A model generated the notes under the pieces. It ran no database searches, was not told where the DNA came from, and saw only the letters and a list, made by a program, of their open reading frames with translations. Source: Paracoccaceae bacterium (GTDB lineage: Bacteria; Pseudomonadota; Alphaproteobacteria; Rhodobacterales; Rhodobacteraceae). Taken from it: 38,466 bases of DNA. The position numbers were made by a program, and so were the translations under genes. Location: NCBI GenBank assembly GCA_026707935.1, contig JAPOVX010000161.1, positions 1-38,466 on the forward strand. Direction: 5' to 3'. Numbering within the stretch: the stretch's first letter is position 1; the number at the start of each line of letters is the position of its first letter. This document shows positions 31,658 to 38,466 of this stretch, in pieces.

Positions 31658-33064
31658 ATGATCTGGAATTCTTTCGACATTGAAAGCTGGATCGACCGGG
31701 TTGCGGAGGCGCTCGGCTCATTGGCAAGAGAGTTACCGCCCTATCTTGAAGCGTACTGGCAGGACTATCCGCGCGAGTACATCATTGAAAACGGCAGGGA
31801 TGAGACGCCATTTCCCTTGGGCGATCTGCGTATGGTTTTCGCAAAGGTCCGCCACAGCCGAATTCACCTGAGGGAAGCCAGTTTCGCACCGCTTCGCTCG
31901 GCACTTGATCCAGCGCGCCACGCACTGCTTTCCCATCCAATGCTTGAACGGGTCGCAGTGAGCGGCCGGCTCATTCGCGAGAACGATTTCTGTCGGCACG
32001 TTCCGGGCTCCGACAGCACGATCTGGGCCAGTGACCTGATTGCGGGGCTGATGGCCAGGGCGGCGGATATGCCAAGGGACGGCTTCCGGGTTGCCGTCAG
32101 AGAACTGGGTGCTTTCCTTACGCCCGTCGGAGACGATGAGGCAGCGCGTGTTCTGGGCAATCTCGACGAAGGCTTTGACATGCTTCTGTTCTACGGGCTG
32201 ACGGTTCGAGAGAGGATCGACGTCGAAGACGGCATGGTAATCCTTCCCTTTGCGGAAGTCAGGCCGTACGTGGACCAGAAGTGGGTCGGAAATCTCGCCC
32301 CGGTCGGCGCTGGCGCCCACGGATGGCGTTCGGTTGGCGCGGTGGTCCGGCCGTTCCGGTGGAGGCCGGAATTCAGGGTGAGATGCAGCGTCAATGGACC
32401 TGTTGGGCACTCACCGGCACTCTTCTTCCCGGAGGCAAGATCGTTCCTGGACCTTCTTGCCGTGAGCCACGGTACGCCGATTCCGTCTCTCGCAGCGATT
32501 ACGGATTGCATCGACAGTTGTGCTGAGCGCCTTTTCGGATTCGAGGCGAGGGGACCGGGGATATATCAGAAGTTTTCAGTAGACGGCTTTGACGGATTCA
32601 CTGAAAGCCCGGTGGTGAAGCAGGCGGAATTCCGAAAGGTGCGGGAAGCTTTCGCCAACCGCGAGAGTCCGCGATTCCAGAATATGACGCCATATATCGC
32701 ACGGCTGGCCGAAGCGCTGGGACGGAACGGACGGTTTGCAAAGCATGACCGGGTCATGGACGTAGCGATCGCGTTGGAAGGAATGTATGCACTTCCACGA
32801 CGGGGTAAATTGCGCAAGCTTGAGGAGAGGGTTTCCGGATTTCTGGGGACGAACCCGGACAATCGCAAGAAAATCGTAGAAAGCGTCCGGTCATTCTATG
32901 ACGCACGTTCGGATATCGTTCACAGCGGACCGGGCAAGCCATCCCCGTTCAGGGACGACGCGGCGTTCCTGAGGGGGTTCGACCTTGCGCGGCGATCGCT
33001 TTTCCGGTTCATGAAGGAAGGCACCCCTCGGAATTGGAGCGATGTCGATTTCATTGACGAATGA
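31658..33064 (+). CDS. HEPN-like domain protein (Apea-HEPN type), unknown function
   Basis: The protein is 468 aa from ATG 31658, with a weak AGGG upstream; an earlier in-frame ATG at 31574 would add 28 residues that overlap recombinase debris. I do not recognise the N-terminal ~330 residues. The C-terminal part (~340-460) is helical and carries VRSFYDARSDIVHSG, in which RSDIVH (417-422) has the R-x4-H spacing of HEPN ribonucleases. This form is typical of Apea-like HEPN domains, which occur in defence proteins and toxin-antitoxin systems. There is no membrane segment. It lies 273 bp upstream of the Septu-type pair on the same strand and may be a third component or an independent defence gene. 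Confidence 0.65.
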   Translation: MIWNSFDIESWIDRVAEALGSLARELPPYLEAYWQDYPREYIIENGRDETPFPLGDLRMVFAKVRHSRIHLREASFAPLRSALDPARHALLSHPMLERVAVSGRLIRENDFCRHVPGSDSTIWASDLIAGLMARAADMPRDGFRVAVRELGAFLTPVGDDEAARVLGNLDEGFDMLLFYGLTVRERIDVEDGMVILPFAEVRPYVDQKWVGNLAPVGAGAHGWRSVGAVVRPFRWRPEFRVRCSVNGPVGHSPALFFPEARSFLDLLAVSHGTPIPSLAAITDCIDSCAERLFGFEARGPGIYQKFSVDGFDGFTESPVVKQAEFRKVREAFANRESPRFQNMTPYIARLAEALGRNGRFAKHDRVMDVAIALEGMYALPRRGKLRKLEERVSGFLGTNPDNRKKIVESVRSFYDARSDIVHSGPGKPSPFRDDAAFLRGFDLARRSLFRFMKEGTPRNWSDVDFIDE

Positions 33065-33337
33065 GGAGACTGTGCCGGTAGGTGGTGGCCACCACTTTCG
33101 ACAGGGACGGTTTCGGCAGCGCGTCAATTCATCTAAACCGGAGTGACGCCCGGACAGGTACAAGACAGCTCAGTATTGGCAGGGCCACGGCCAGACAAGA
33201 TTTCCAAACCGCCACATTCGTCCTTCATGCACGAAAACGGACTCTCGGTCCAACTGCGGGATTGTACTGGCGGTTTCCCGTCCGTTGGCCCATGATGACG
33301 GAACTCGGTTGAATGGCGTAACGCGGCGGCAAACTCC

Positions 33338-34626
33338 ATGCGTATCGATCGGCTCACGGTCAGGAATTTCAGGAAATTCGAAGAGACGACCTTCGAATTT
33401 CATCCCCAGTTCACGATCCTGGTGGGCGACAACGGTGCCGGCAAGACGGCCGTGCTGGACGCGCTCCGCGTCGGTGCGGGGGCCTATCTGCTCGGTGTTC
33501 CCGACATGAAAGCCCCCTCGATCAAGCGGGAATATGTGCGGCGGGAAACCCGACGAAACGGCGAATTCTCCACATTCGAGCCGGTAACGCCTTCCAAAGT
33601 TCGCTGCGAAGGGAGTGTTCATGACACGGAATTTTTCTGGCATCGCAAACTGACTTCGCTTGGGGGAAGACGACGCGGATCGGTGTGCGGGACCTCCGGG
33701 ATTGCGTCGACAGGCGGATTCGCGAGAGCGAACCGGATACAACCTTTCCCCTGATCCTGTCGTACGACACCGGGCGGTTGTGGATTGAGCCGCGAATGAC
33801 CAAACAGGTCACCTCGGCGACTCGCTCGCCTCTCGGCAAGGCGTCGCGGTTCGAAGCCTATCGCGGCTGCCTCGATCCGGCGACGTCATCGGTGTTTCTG
33901 CGCCGGTGGGTCAAGAAGATGGAGTTGATCGGAATTCGTGAGAGGAAGCCGCTGAGCAGCCTAAAAGCCGTCTATTCATCCGTCGAGGGTTGCGTCGAAG
34001 GCACGGAGCGGGCGTTGTACGATTTCGATCTTGATGACATCGTACTCGAATTCGCGGGCGGAGGCCGCTATCCTTTTGGCTTCCTGAGTGATGGGCAGAG
34101 AAGCATGACGGCATTGGCCGCCGACATCGCGATGAGATGCGTACAGTTGAACCCGCACTTGAAGGGTAATGCACCGAAAATGACCAACGGTGTCGTGCTG
34201 ATCGACGAACTGGATCTTCACCTGCATCCGAACTGGCAACGCAGGATCGTCGGCGATCTGACCTCCCTCTTTCCGGAGCTCCAGTTCGTGGCAACGACGC
34301 ACTCACCCTTCATCGTCCAGTCGCTTGAAGGTCAGGGACTGGTCAATCTCAGCGACAAGGGCGTTCTCGAGGAACCGAAGGAACACCGTAGCGTCGAGGA
34401 GATTGCCGAGGAAACGATGGGTGTGGACAAGCCGCAACGGAGCCTGCTGTTTCAGAAGAAAGAAGCTGCGGCGCACCGGTACTACGAACTCCTCGACCGT
34501 TTGGACGACGACGATCATCCGGAAGTCGTGAAGGCCAAGAAAGAGTTGGACGAGACCGAAGAGCGTTTCATGGACGATCCGGCATACGCCGCATTTCTGA
34601 AGCTGCGTCGCAGCGCGGTCGAATAA
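33338..34626 (+). pseudogene. ptuA: PtuA-like AAA ATPase of a Septu-type defence system, frameshifted
   Basis: This is the ATPase half of a Septu-like pair. The frame from ATG 33338 carries Walker A GDNGAGKT (30-37) and continues to FFWHRKLTS. The downstream frame carries TFPLILSYDTGRLW, the ABC signature-like LSDGQRSM, Walker B VVLIDELDLHLHP and the switch VATTHSPFI. The switch between the two frames falls at the G5 run 33662-33666: one extra G would join them as LTSLGGKTTRIGVRDLRD and give a ~429-aa protein, the normal size for PtuA. As written the first frame runs on to stop in 33752-33754. This may be a real inactivating deletion, a slippage site that makes both forms, or a homopolymer error. 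The HNH nuclease gene follows 17 bp after the stop. Confidence 0.8.
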
Positions 34627-34643
34627 CCGCGTCGGGAAACACC

Positions 34644-35258
34644 ATGCGTTCGGTCTGTCGCGGCCCTTGGCCAACCGGAGATGATGGCAACCGCCTTTCC
34701 TTTGACCCGTACGGGAAAGCGAAAATTCCGCTCATCGGGAGAATCGGTGAATATTGCAGCTACTGCGAACGGGAGGGAGACCTCCATGTGGAGCATGTGG
34801 TTCCAAAGAAACACAATAAGCAACTCGAAACGGAATGGTCGTATTCCTTGCTTGGATGCGTCAATTGCAACAGTCGCAAATTGTACAAAAACACATCGCG
34901 GAACGGTTATCTCTGGCCTGACGTGGACGATACATTCAACGCATTCACATACCGGTCCGGTGGCCGGGTGTCGGTGGCCGAGGAGTTGGAACCGGATGAA
35001 CGTTCCAGGGCCAACGAGCTATTCGATCTCGTGGGGCTCGGAGCCCCAGTCACAGATACGGATCGTCGGCGTCACAAGAGGCGCCAAGCATGGGACAAGG
35101 CGAAGGAAATCCGGGACAGCGCCAACGTTGAGGACAAGTGGAGGTGGGTGATCGATGTCGCCGTGGCAACCGGATTCTTCAGCGTATGGATGACCGTGTT
35201 TCGAGATGACGAAGACATGTGCCGCAGACTGAAGCAGGCATTCCCGGGAACGCGCTGA
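34644..35258 (+). CDS. ptuB: PtuB-like HNH endonuclease
   Basis: This is a 204-aa HNH-family nuclease. The zinc-knuckle/HNH core is clear: Cys pair CSYC (38-41), HVEHVVPKKH with the catalytic-type His in 48-51, and the second pair CVNCNSRK (72-75). Its size, and its position directly behind a PtuA-type ATPase, match the nuclease subunit of Septu anti-phage systems, including the version associated with some retrons. No reverse transcriptase or retron RNA is visible nearby. The start ATG 34644 has GGGAAA upstream. In Septu the ATPase complex is thought to control the nuclease; with the upstream ATPase frameshifted, this nuclease may be unregulated or inert. Confidence 0.85.
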   Translation: MRSVCRGPWPTGDDGNRLSFDPYGKAKIPLIGRIGEYCSYCEREGDLHVEHVVPKKHNKQLETEWSYSLLGCVNCNSRKLYKNTSRNGYLWPDVDDTFNAFTYRSGGRVSVAEELEPDERSRANELFDLVGLGAPVTDTDRRRHKRRQAWDKAKEIRDSANVEDKWRWVIDVAVATGFFSVWMTVFRDDEDMCRRLKQAFPGTR

Positions 35259-36219
35259 CGGCTGTTTTTCCAGCCCGCGTTTGCATGCCCGTCATCTCTG
35301 CGACTGCCCACCTTGAGACACCGAATCTGACGAACAGGCACATCTTTTCCGCCAGCTCCCTGGCTCCCGGATTTTGCATGCTCCTTTGGGAAGTGAACAA
35401 TGGGCAACACGACCGGTATAGAGGTTGCGGATTACGCCGCTGATGAACGGATAGCACTTTGTATCCGCCAGCATCGCCTCGGCCTGGCGGTGCAACTCCG
35501 GAGTGAGTTCGTCCATTAGGTTTTTTGCATGTTTGGCAATCACACCCTTTCCGAACGGTTACGTGTGTCCCTGTCAGAATGCTGACACATGCCCGGGTTT
35601 TAGTTTTTCCGGTACCTTGTCATATTCGAAATTCCAGAATTTCATCTCGACATGAATCTTGCTCCATATCGCATTTCTGCGAAATCCCTCCAACTCCCGA
35701 CCCGACGGCCGACGCCTTCAATTGGTGCCGTAGTAACAGGCCTGATGGGGAATACCGTATCGGTCCACAATTTCACGCCGGGCGGGTCACACATTCATGC
35801 ATCGCCAGATGCATTGACCAGCACTCGTGAATCCACTCACAATGGTTGCGGAAGGCTCCCGTATCCCCTTGTTTGCTTTCATCTGACCACCCCATTTCAG
35901 TATGGCCATCGAGAGCCATCAACAAAATTCGGAAGTGCCGACTCCGAGCCCGGGTAGCGTTCTCCTTGAGCTCGTCGGTTTTTTTTGGCTGGCGCGTACG
36001 TTCCGCCGGTTCCTGCCGCCACTCCGAATGACGTAATGCAGTCGGGCCCCAAAAAGGAATTTCGGCGAACCATGATCTCCGCGGCCGTTTGGGTCTGCGC
36101 CTGCATGGCAATGAGTGCTCTCGCGAAATCTGAACGGGGACACCAGTTTGACAGGTAGGCTGGTTCGACCTAGTGTTGATTTCCGTCAACATGCGTCAGG
36201 AATTCAAGAGTCGCTCCGA
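35259..36219. other. Intergenic region of ~960 bp
   Basis: No intact gene is recognisable between ptuB and the WD40-cytochrome c gene. A minus-strand frame (35292-35543) starting near MDELTPELHRQAEAMLADT and running through FISGVIRNLYTGRVAHC looks protein-like but has no family I can name; it may be a relic or a small gene. An inverted repeat lies at 35572-35587. The stretch 35600-36200 is comparatively A+T-rich, includes a T8 tract near 35980, and looks non-coding. The promoter of the WD40-cytochrome gene must lie at its right end. Confidence 0.4.
35572..35587. other. Short perfect inverted repeat
   Basis: TGTCAG (35572-35577) and CTGACA (35582-35587) flank a 4-nt loop, followed within 10 bp by a T-rich stretch on the plus strand (GGGTTTTAGTTTTT). 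This could be a small operator or a weak terminator. It is not close to any gene end. Confidence 0.3.
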
Positions 36220-37581
36220 GTGTCCGTGACTGCCGCACTTCGCAAACGAAATTCTGTCGGTGTTATGCTCACGGCCGCCGCCATGCTGTTTTTCCCGCTC
36301 CATGAAGGCGGGAACACGACGGCGCGGGCAAGCGAGTTCTTCAAGCTCTCCGGGCACGGCGGGCCAGTCAAGGGGATTGATGTCGCTTCGGACAGCGATG
36401 CGATTCTCACTGCCAGTTTCGACTATTCCGTCGGTTCCTGGATCGATTCCGGGCCCAGGTGGCTCGAGGGTCACAACGCTGCCGTCAACGTCGTCAAGTA
36501 CATTGATGCGCAAACCGCAGTTTCCGGCGGCGACGACACGGAACTGAGAATCTGGGATCTCAAGTCGGGCACATCCCAGAGACTCTCCGGCCATCGCGGC
36601 AAGATCATGGGGCTTGACGTGTCGCCGGATGGACAGAACGTCGCATCGGCAAGCTGGGATGGCACGATCGGAATCTGGAGCCTCGACGGGACCTCTCCTC
36701 CGAGATTCCTGGCGGACTCCGGCATAGCGGTGAACGATGTCGCGTTTTCCGCTGACGGCGCCACGGTCTATTCGGCGTCCCGGGACGGTCGAATTCGACA
36801 GTGGAACGTACGAGCCGGAACAGTCATTCGAAAAATGACCCAGCACGGATTCGGAATCAACATGTTGATCGTCAACGAGACCGAGGGTTGGCTGGCATAC
36901 GGCGCCGTGGATGGCGGAACCAGGGTCATCGATCTCGACACGGCCGAAGTCATGGCCGACCTGACTCTGGATCGGCGGCCAATCCTGGCGATGGCGCTGT
37001 CTCCCGACCGGAGCCGGCTCGCCGTCGGCGATGGCGATGGCTTCATCATGGTCGTGGACACGGCCGATTGGACGATCGCCAAGGACTTTCGGGCTGCCAA
37101 GCGCGGTCCCGTTTGGGCGCTCGAATTCTCGCCCGACGGCAGGAGCATCTACGCTGGAGGGATCGACGACGCCATGTTTGCCTGGCCACTCGATTCGGCC
37201 GACCAGATCGAACTCATGGCGGAAGGCGAGCGGACGTTCCTGATTGACCCGGAGCAAATGAACAACGGTGAGCGGCAATTCAACCGGAAGTGCTCGATTT
37301 GCCACACATTGACCGGCGGCGGCGCGCGGAGGGCCGGGCCGACTCTTGCCGGGGTCTTTGGACGCGAGGCCGGCGCCGTCGACGGATACAACTACACAGA
37401 GGTGCTCGAGTCGGGAGGAATCATCTGGTCGGAGGAAACGATCGGTTCACTGTTCGAGCTTGGCCCCGATGTGTTCGTTCCGGGAACCAAGATGCCCATG
37501 CAGCGCATCGCGCGGAAACAGGACCGGGACGACCTGATCGCTTTTCTGAAAGCAGCGACCGTGGCCGGCAGCGACAGGTGA
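36220..37581 (+). CDS. Secreted WD40 beta-propeller fused to class I cytochrome c
   Basis: The protein is 453 aa from GTG 36220; GTG 36226 is an alternative, and an open frame back to 36115 lacks a signal-like start. It begins with an RKR-containing signal peptide and hydrophobic core, so it is exported. Residues ~40-370 form WD40-type repeats (for example LRIWDLKSG, VASASWDGTIGIW, GRIRQWNVRAG, ALEFSPDGRSIYAGG). The C-terminal ~100 residues are a class I cytochrome c with the haem motif CSICH, the loop AGPTLAGVFGREAG and a Met ligand in PGTKMPMQRI. Periplasmic electron transfer combined with a protein-interaction platform is the likely role; the partner is unknown. It is convergent with rmuC, 27 bp away. 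Confidence 0.88.
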   Translation: MSVTAALRKRNSVGVMLTAAAMLFFPLHEGGNTTARASEFFKLSGHGGPVKGIDVASDSDAILTASFDYSVGSWIDSGPRWLEGHNAAVNVVKYIDAQTAVSGGDDTELRIWDLKSGTSQRLSGHRGKIMGLDVSPDGQNVASASWDGTIGIWSLDGTSPPRFLADSGIAVNDVAFSADGATVYSASRDGRIRQWNVRAGTVIRKMTQHGFGINMLIVNETEGWLAYGAVDGGTRVIDLDTAEVMADLTLDRRPILAMALSPDRSRLAVGDGDGFIMVVDTADWTIAKDFRAAKRGPVWALEFSPDGRSIYAGGIDDAMFAWPLDSADQIELMAEGERTFLIDPEQMNNGERQFNRKCSICHTLTGGGARRAGPTLAGVFGREAGAVDGYNYTEVLESGGIIWSEETIGSLFELGPDVFVPGTKMPMQRIARKQDRDDLIAFLKAATVAGSDR

Positions 37582-37608
37582 TGACGGCGGAATGTCCCCT
37601 TTCCGAAT

Positions 37609-38466
37609 TCAGGTCGCGCCCGGAGGCGGATCGACCGGCGGCGGCGGTTCGAGTTCATCGAAATCGAACTCGTCGATCAGGCCCGCCTGGCGTTTGAGCT
37701 TTCCCGTTGAAACCCTGATCTGATCGACATCCCTCGCCGCCTGGCCGAGATGGCGCTCGAGATTTTCGACCCGATCTGAAAGCCGGTCGACGTTCTCGAT
37801 CAGCAGGCCGGTGATTCCGCGGAGTTGAGATGCCTGTTCCTTCAACCGAACGTCCTTCAGGATTGCCCGGAGCGTGTTCAGTGTCGCCATGCATGTCGTG
37901 GGCGAAACGATCCAGACCCGCTTCCGGAATCCTTCGCGGATGATGTCGGAATAGTTCGCATGCAATTCGGCATAGACGGCCTCGGACGGCAGGAACATGA
38001 TCGCGCCGTCCGCCGTCTCGCCTGCAAGGATGTACTTTTCCGCGATGTCCGAAATGTGCTTGCGGATCGAAGCCCGCATGAGTCGGGCCGCCGACTTCCG
38101 CTGGTCATCGTTTTCCGCATTGCGGAGCGTTTCGTAGGCCTCGAGCGGAAACTTGCTGTCGATGACGATATCGCCGGGCGGGTCGGGCATGCGGACGATG
38201 CAATCGGCCCGCCGACCGTTCGAAAGCGTCTGCTGCATGCCATACGCGTCGGACGGCAAGGCTCTCGAGACGATGGCCTGCAACTGGATTTCGCCGAACA
38301 AGCCCCGCGTTTGCTTGTTCGAAAGAATGTCCTGCAATGACAGAATGTCATTGGAAAGGCCCGTAATGGTTTCCTGGGCCCTGTCCATGGTCTTGAGCCT
38401 GGTTCGAAGTTCGCCGAGCGATTCCCTGGTCTCCTTCGCGATTTCGGTAACGGTCTGACCTATCTC
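37609..38466 (-). CDS. rmuC: RmuC family DNA recombination protein, 5' truncated by window end
   Basis: The reading frame is open to the right edge, so about 285 C-terminal residues are present; ATG 38388 is internal. The RmuC core is clear: NKQTRGLFGEIQLQAIV, RRADCIVRMPDP, VIDSKFPLEAY, ADGAIMFLPSEAVYAEL and VWIVSPTTCMATLNTLR, followed by a coiled coil and a Pro-rich tail (PPPPVDPPP). The visible part upstream of the core (ETRESLGELRTRL) is coiled coil, as expected. RmuC limits sequence inversions and is related to PD-(D/E)XK nucleases (VIDSKFP region). It is a chromosomal housekeeping-type gene and probably marks the right side of the accessory region. Confidence 0.93.
   Translation of the reverse strand, partial: EIGQTVTEIAKETRESLGELRTRLKTMDRAQETITGLSNDILSLQDILSNKQTRGLFGEIQLQAIVSRALPSDAYGMQQTLSNGRRADCIVRMPDPPGDIVIDSKFPLEAYETLRNAENDDQRKSAARLMRASIRKHISDIAEKYILAGETADGAIMFLPSEAVYAELHANYSDIIREGFRKRVWIVSPTTCMATLNTLRAILKDVRLKEQASQLRGITGLLIENVDRLSDRVENLERHLGQAARDVDQIRVSTGKLKRQAGLIDEFDFDELEPPPPVDPPPGAT

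Noticed and set aside
33338-35258. Retron-Septu system
   Set aside because: ptuAB are recognisable but no reverse transcriptase gene or msr/msd-like RNA is visible nearby.
1-38466. tRNA or rRNA genes and complete insertion sequences
   Set aside because: I found no tRNA-like cloverleaf, rRNA segment or intact transposase; only recombinase fragments are present.

Overview
The window is G+C-rich DNA with many GTG starts and clear Shine-Dalgarno sites. The gene families (polar amino-acid ABC permease, NAD-type formate dehydrogenase alpha subunit, RmuC, SrfB/SrfC) suggest a proteobacterium, most likely an alphaproteobacterium. That placement is a judgement from family content, not from a marker gene.

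Layout. (1) 1-3684: the end of an amino-acid ABC permease, a PLP-dependent (LysA/ornithine type) decarboxylase and a convergent class III aminotransferase, probably an amino-acid/polyamine catabolic set. (2) 4910-17209: a tight plus-strand operon of seven genes: a SrfB-like actin/Hsp70-fold ATPase, a SrfC-like GTPase, a membrane-anchored Sel1-like protein, a secreted von Willebrand A protein, a LolD/MacB-type ABC ATPase with its FtsX-type permease, and a secreted FGE-sulfatase-fold/coiled-coil protein. (3) 17244-25271: a convergent minus-strand block of membrane-anchored proteins. Four share a cytoplasmic N-terminal module that I relate to SrfA. Their outer parts differ: two trypsin-like proteases, one DUF2135-like domain and one Cys/Trp-rich domain. 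A fifth, smaller protein carries the Cys/Trp-rich domain alone. This block contains a direct duplication offset by 3970 bp, with a perfectly identical core of about 2.47 kb and exchanged 3' ends.

(4) 25.3-31.1 kb: an AAA+/DUF4143 ATPase preceded by four 23-bp tandem repeats, debris including a metallo-beta-lactamase-fold fragment, and an orphan formate dehydrogenase alpha subunit. (5) 31.3-35.3 kb: a tyrosine-recombinase fragment, a HEPN-like protein and a Septu-type pair (ptuA ATPase, frameshifted, and ptuB HNH nuclease). (6) 36.2-38.5 kb: a secreted WD40-cytochrome c fusion and the 3' part of rmuC.

The most interesting object is the ~20-kb Srf-like supercluster (4.9-25.3 kb). Its parts fit a transenvelope machine: two cytoplasmic NTPases (SrfB, SrfC), an ABC module that could work on lipids or lipoproteins or transmit force, secreted vWA and FGE-fold adaptors, and a diversifying set of SrfA-type anchors that display protease or binding domains outside the inner membrane. 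SrfA/B/C are named virulence-associated families, but this extended gene set and the payload swapping look largely uncharacterised. The role (envelope surveillance, conflict or host interaction) is inference.
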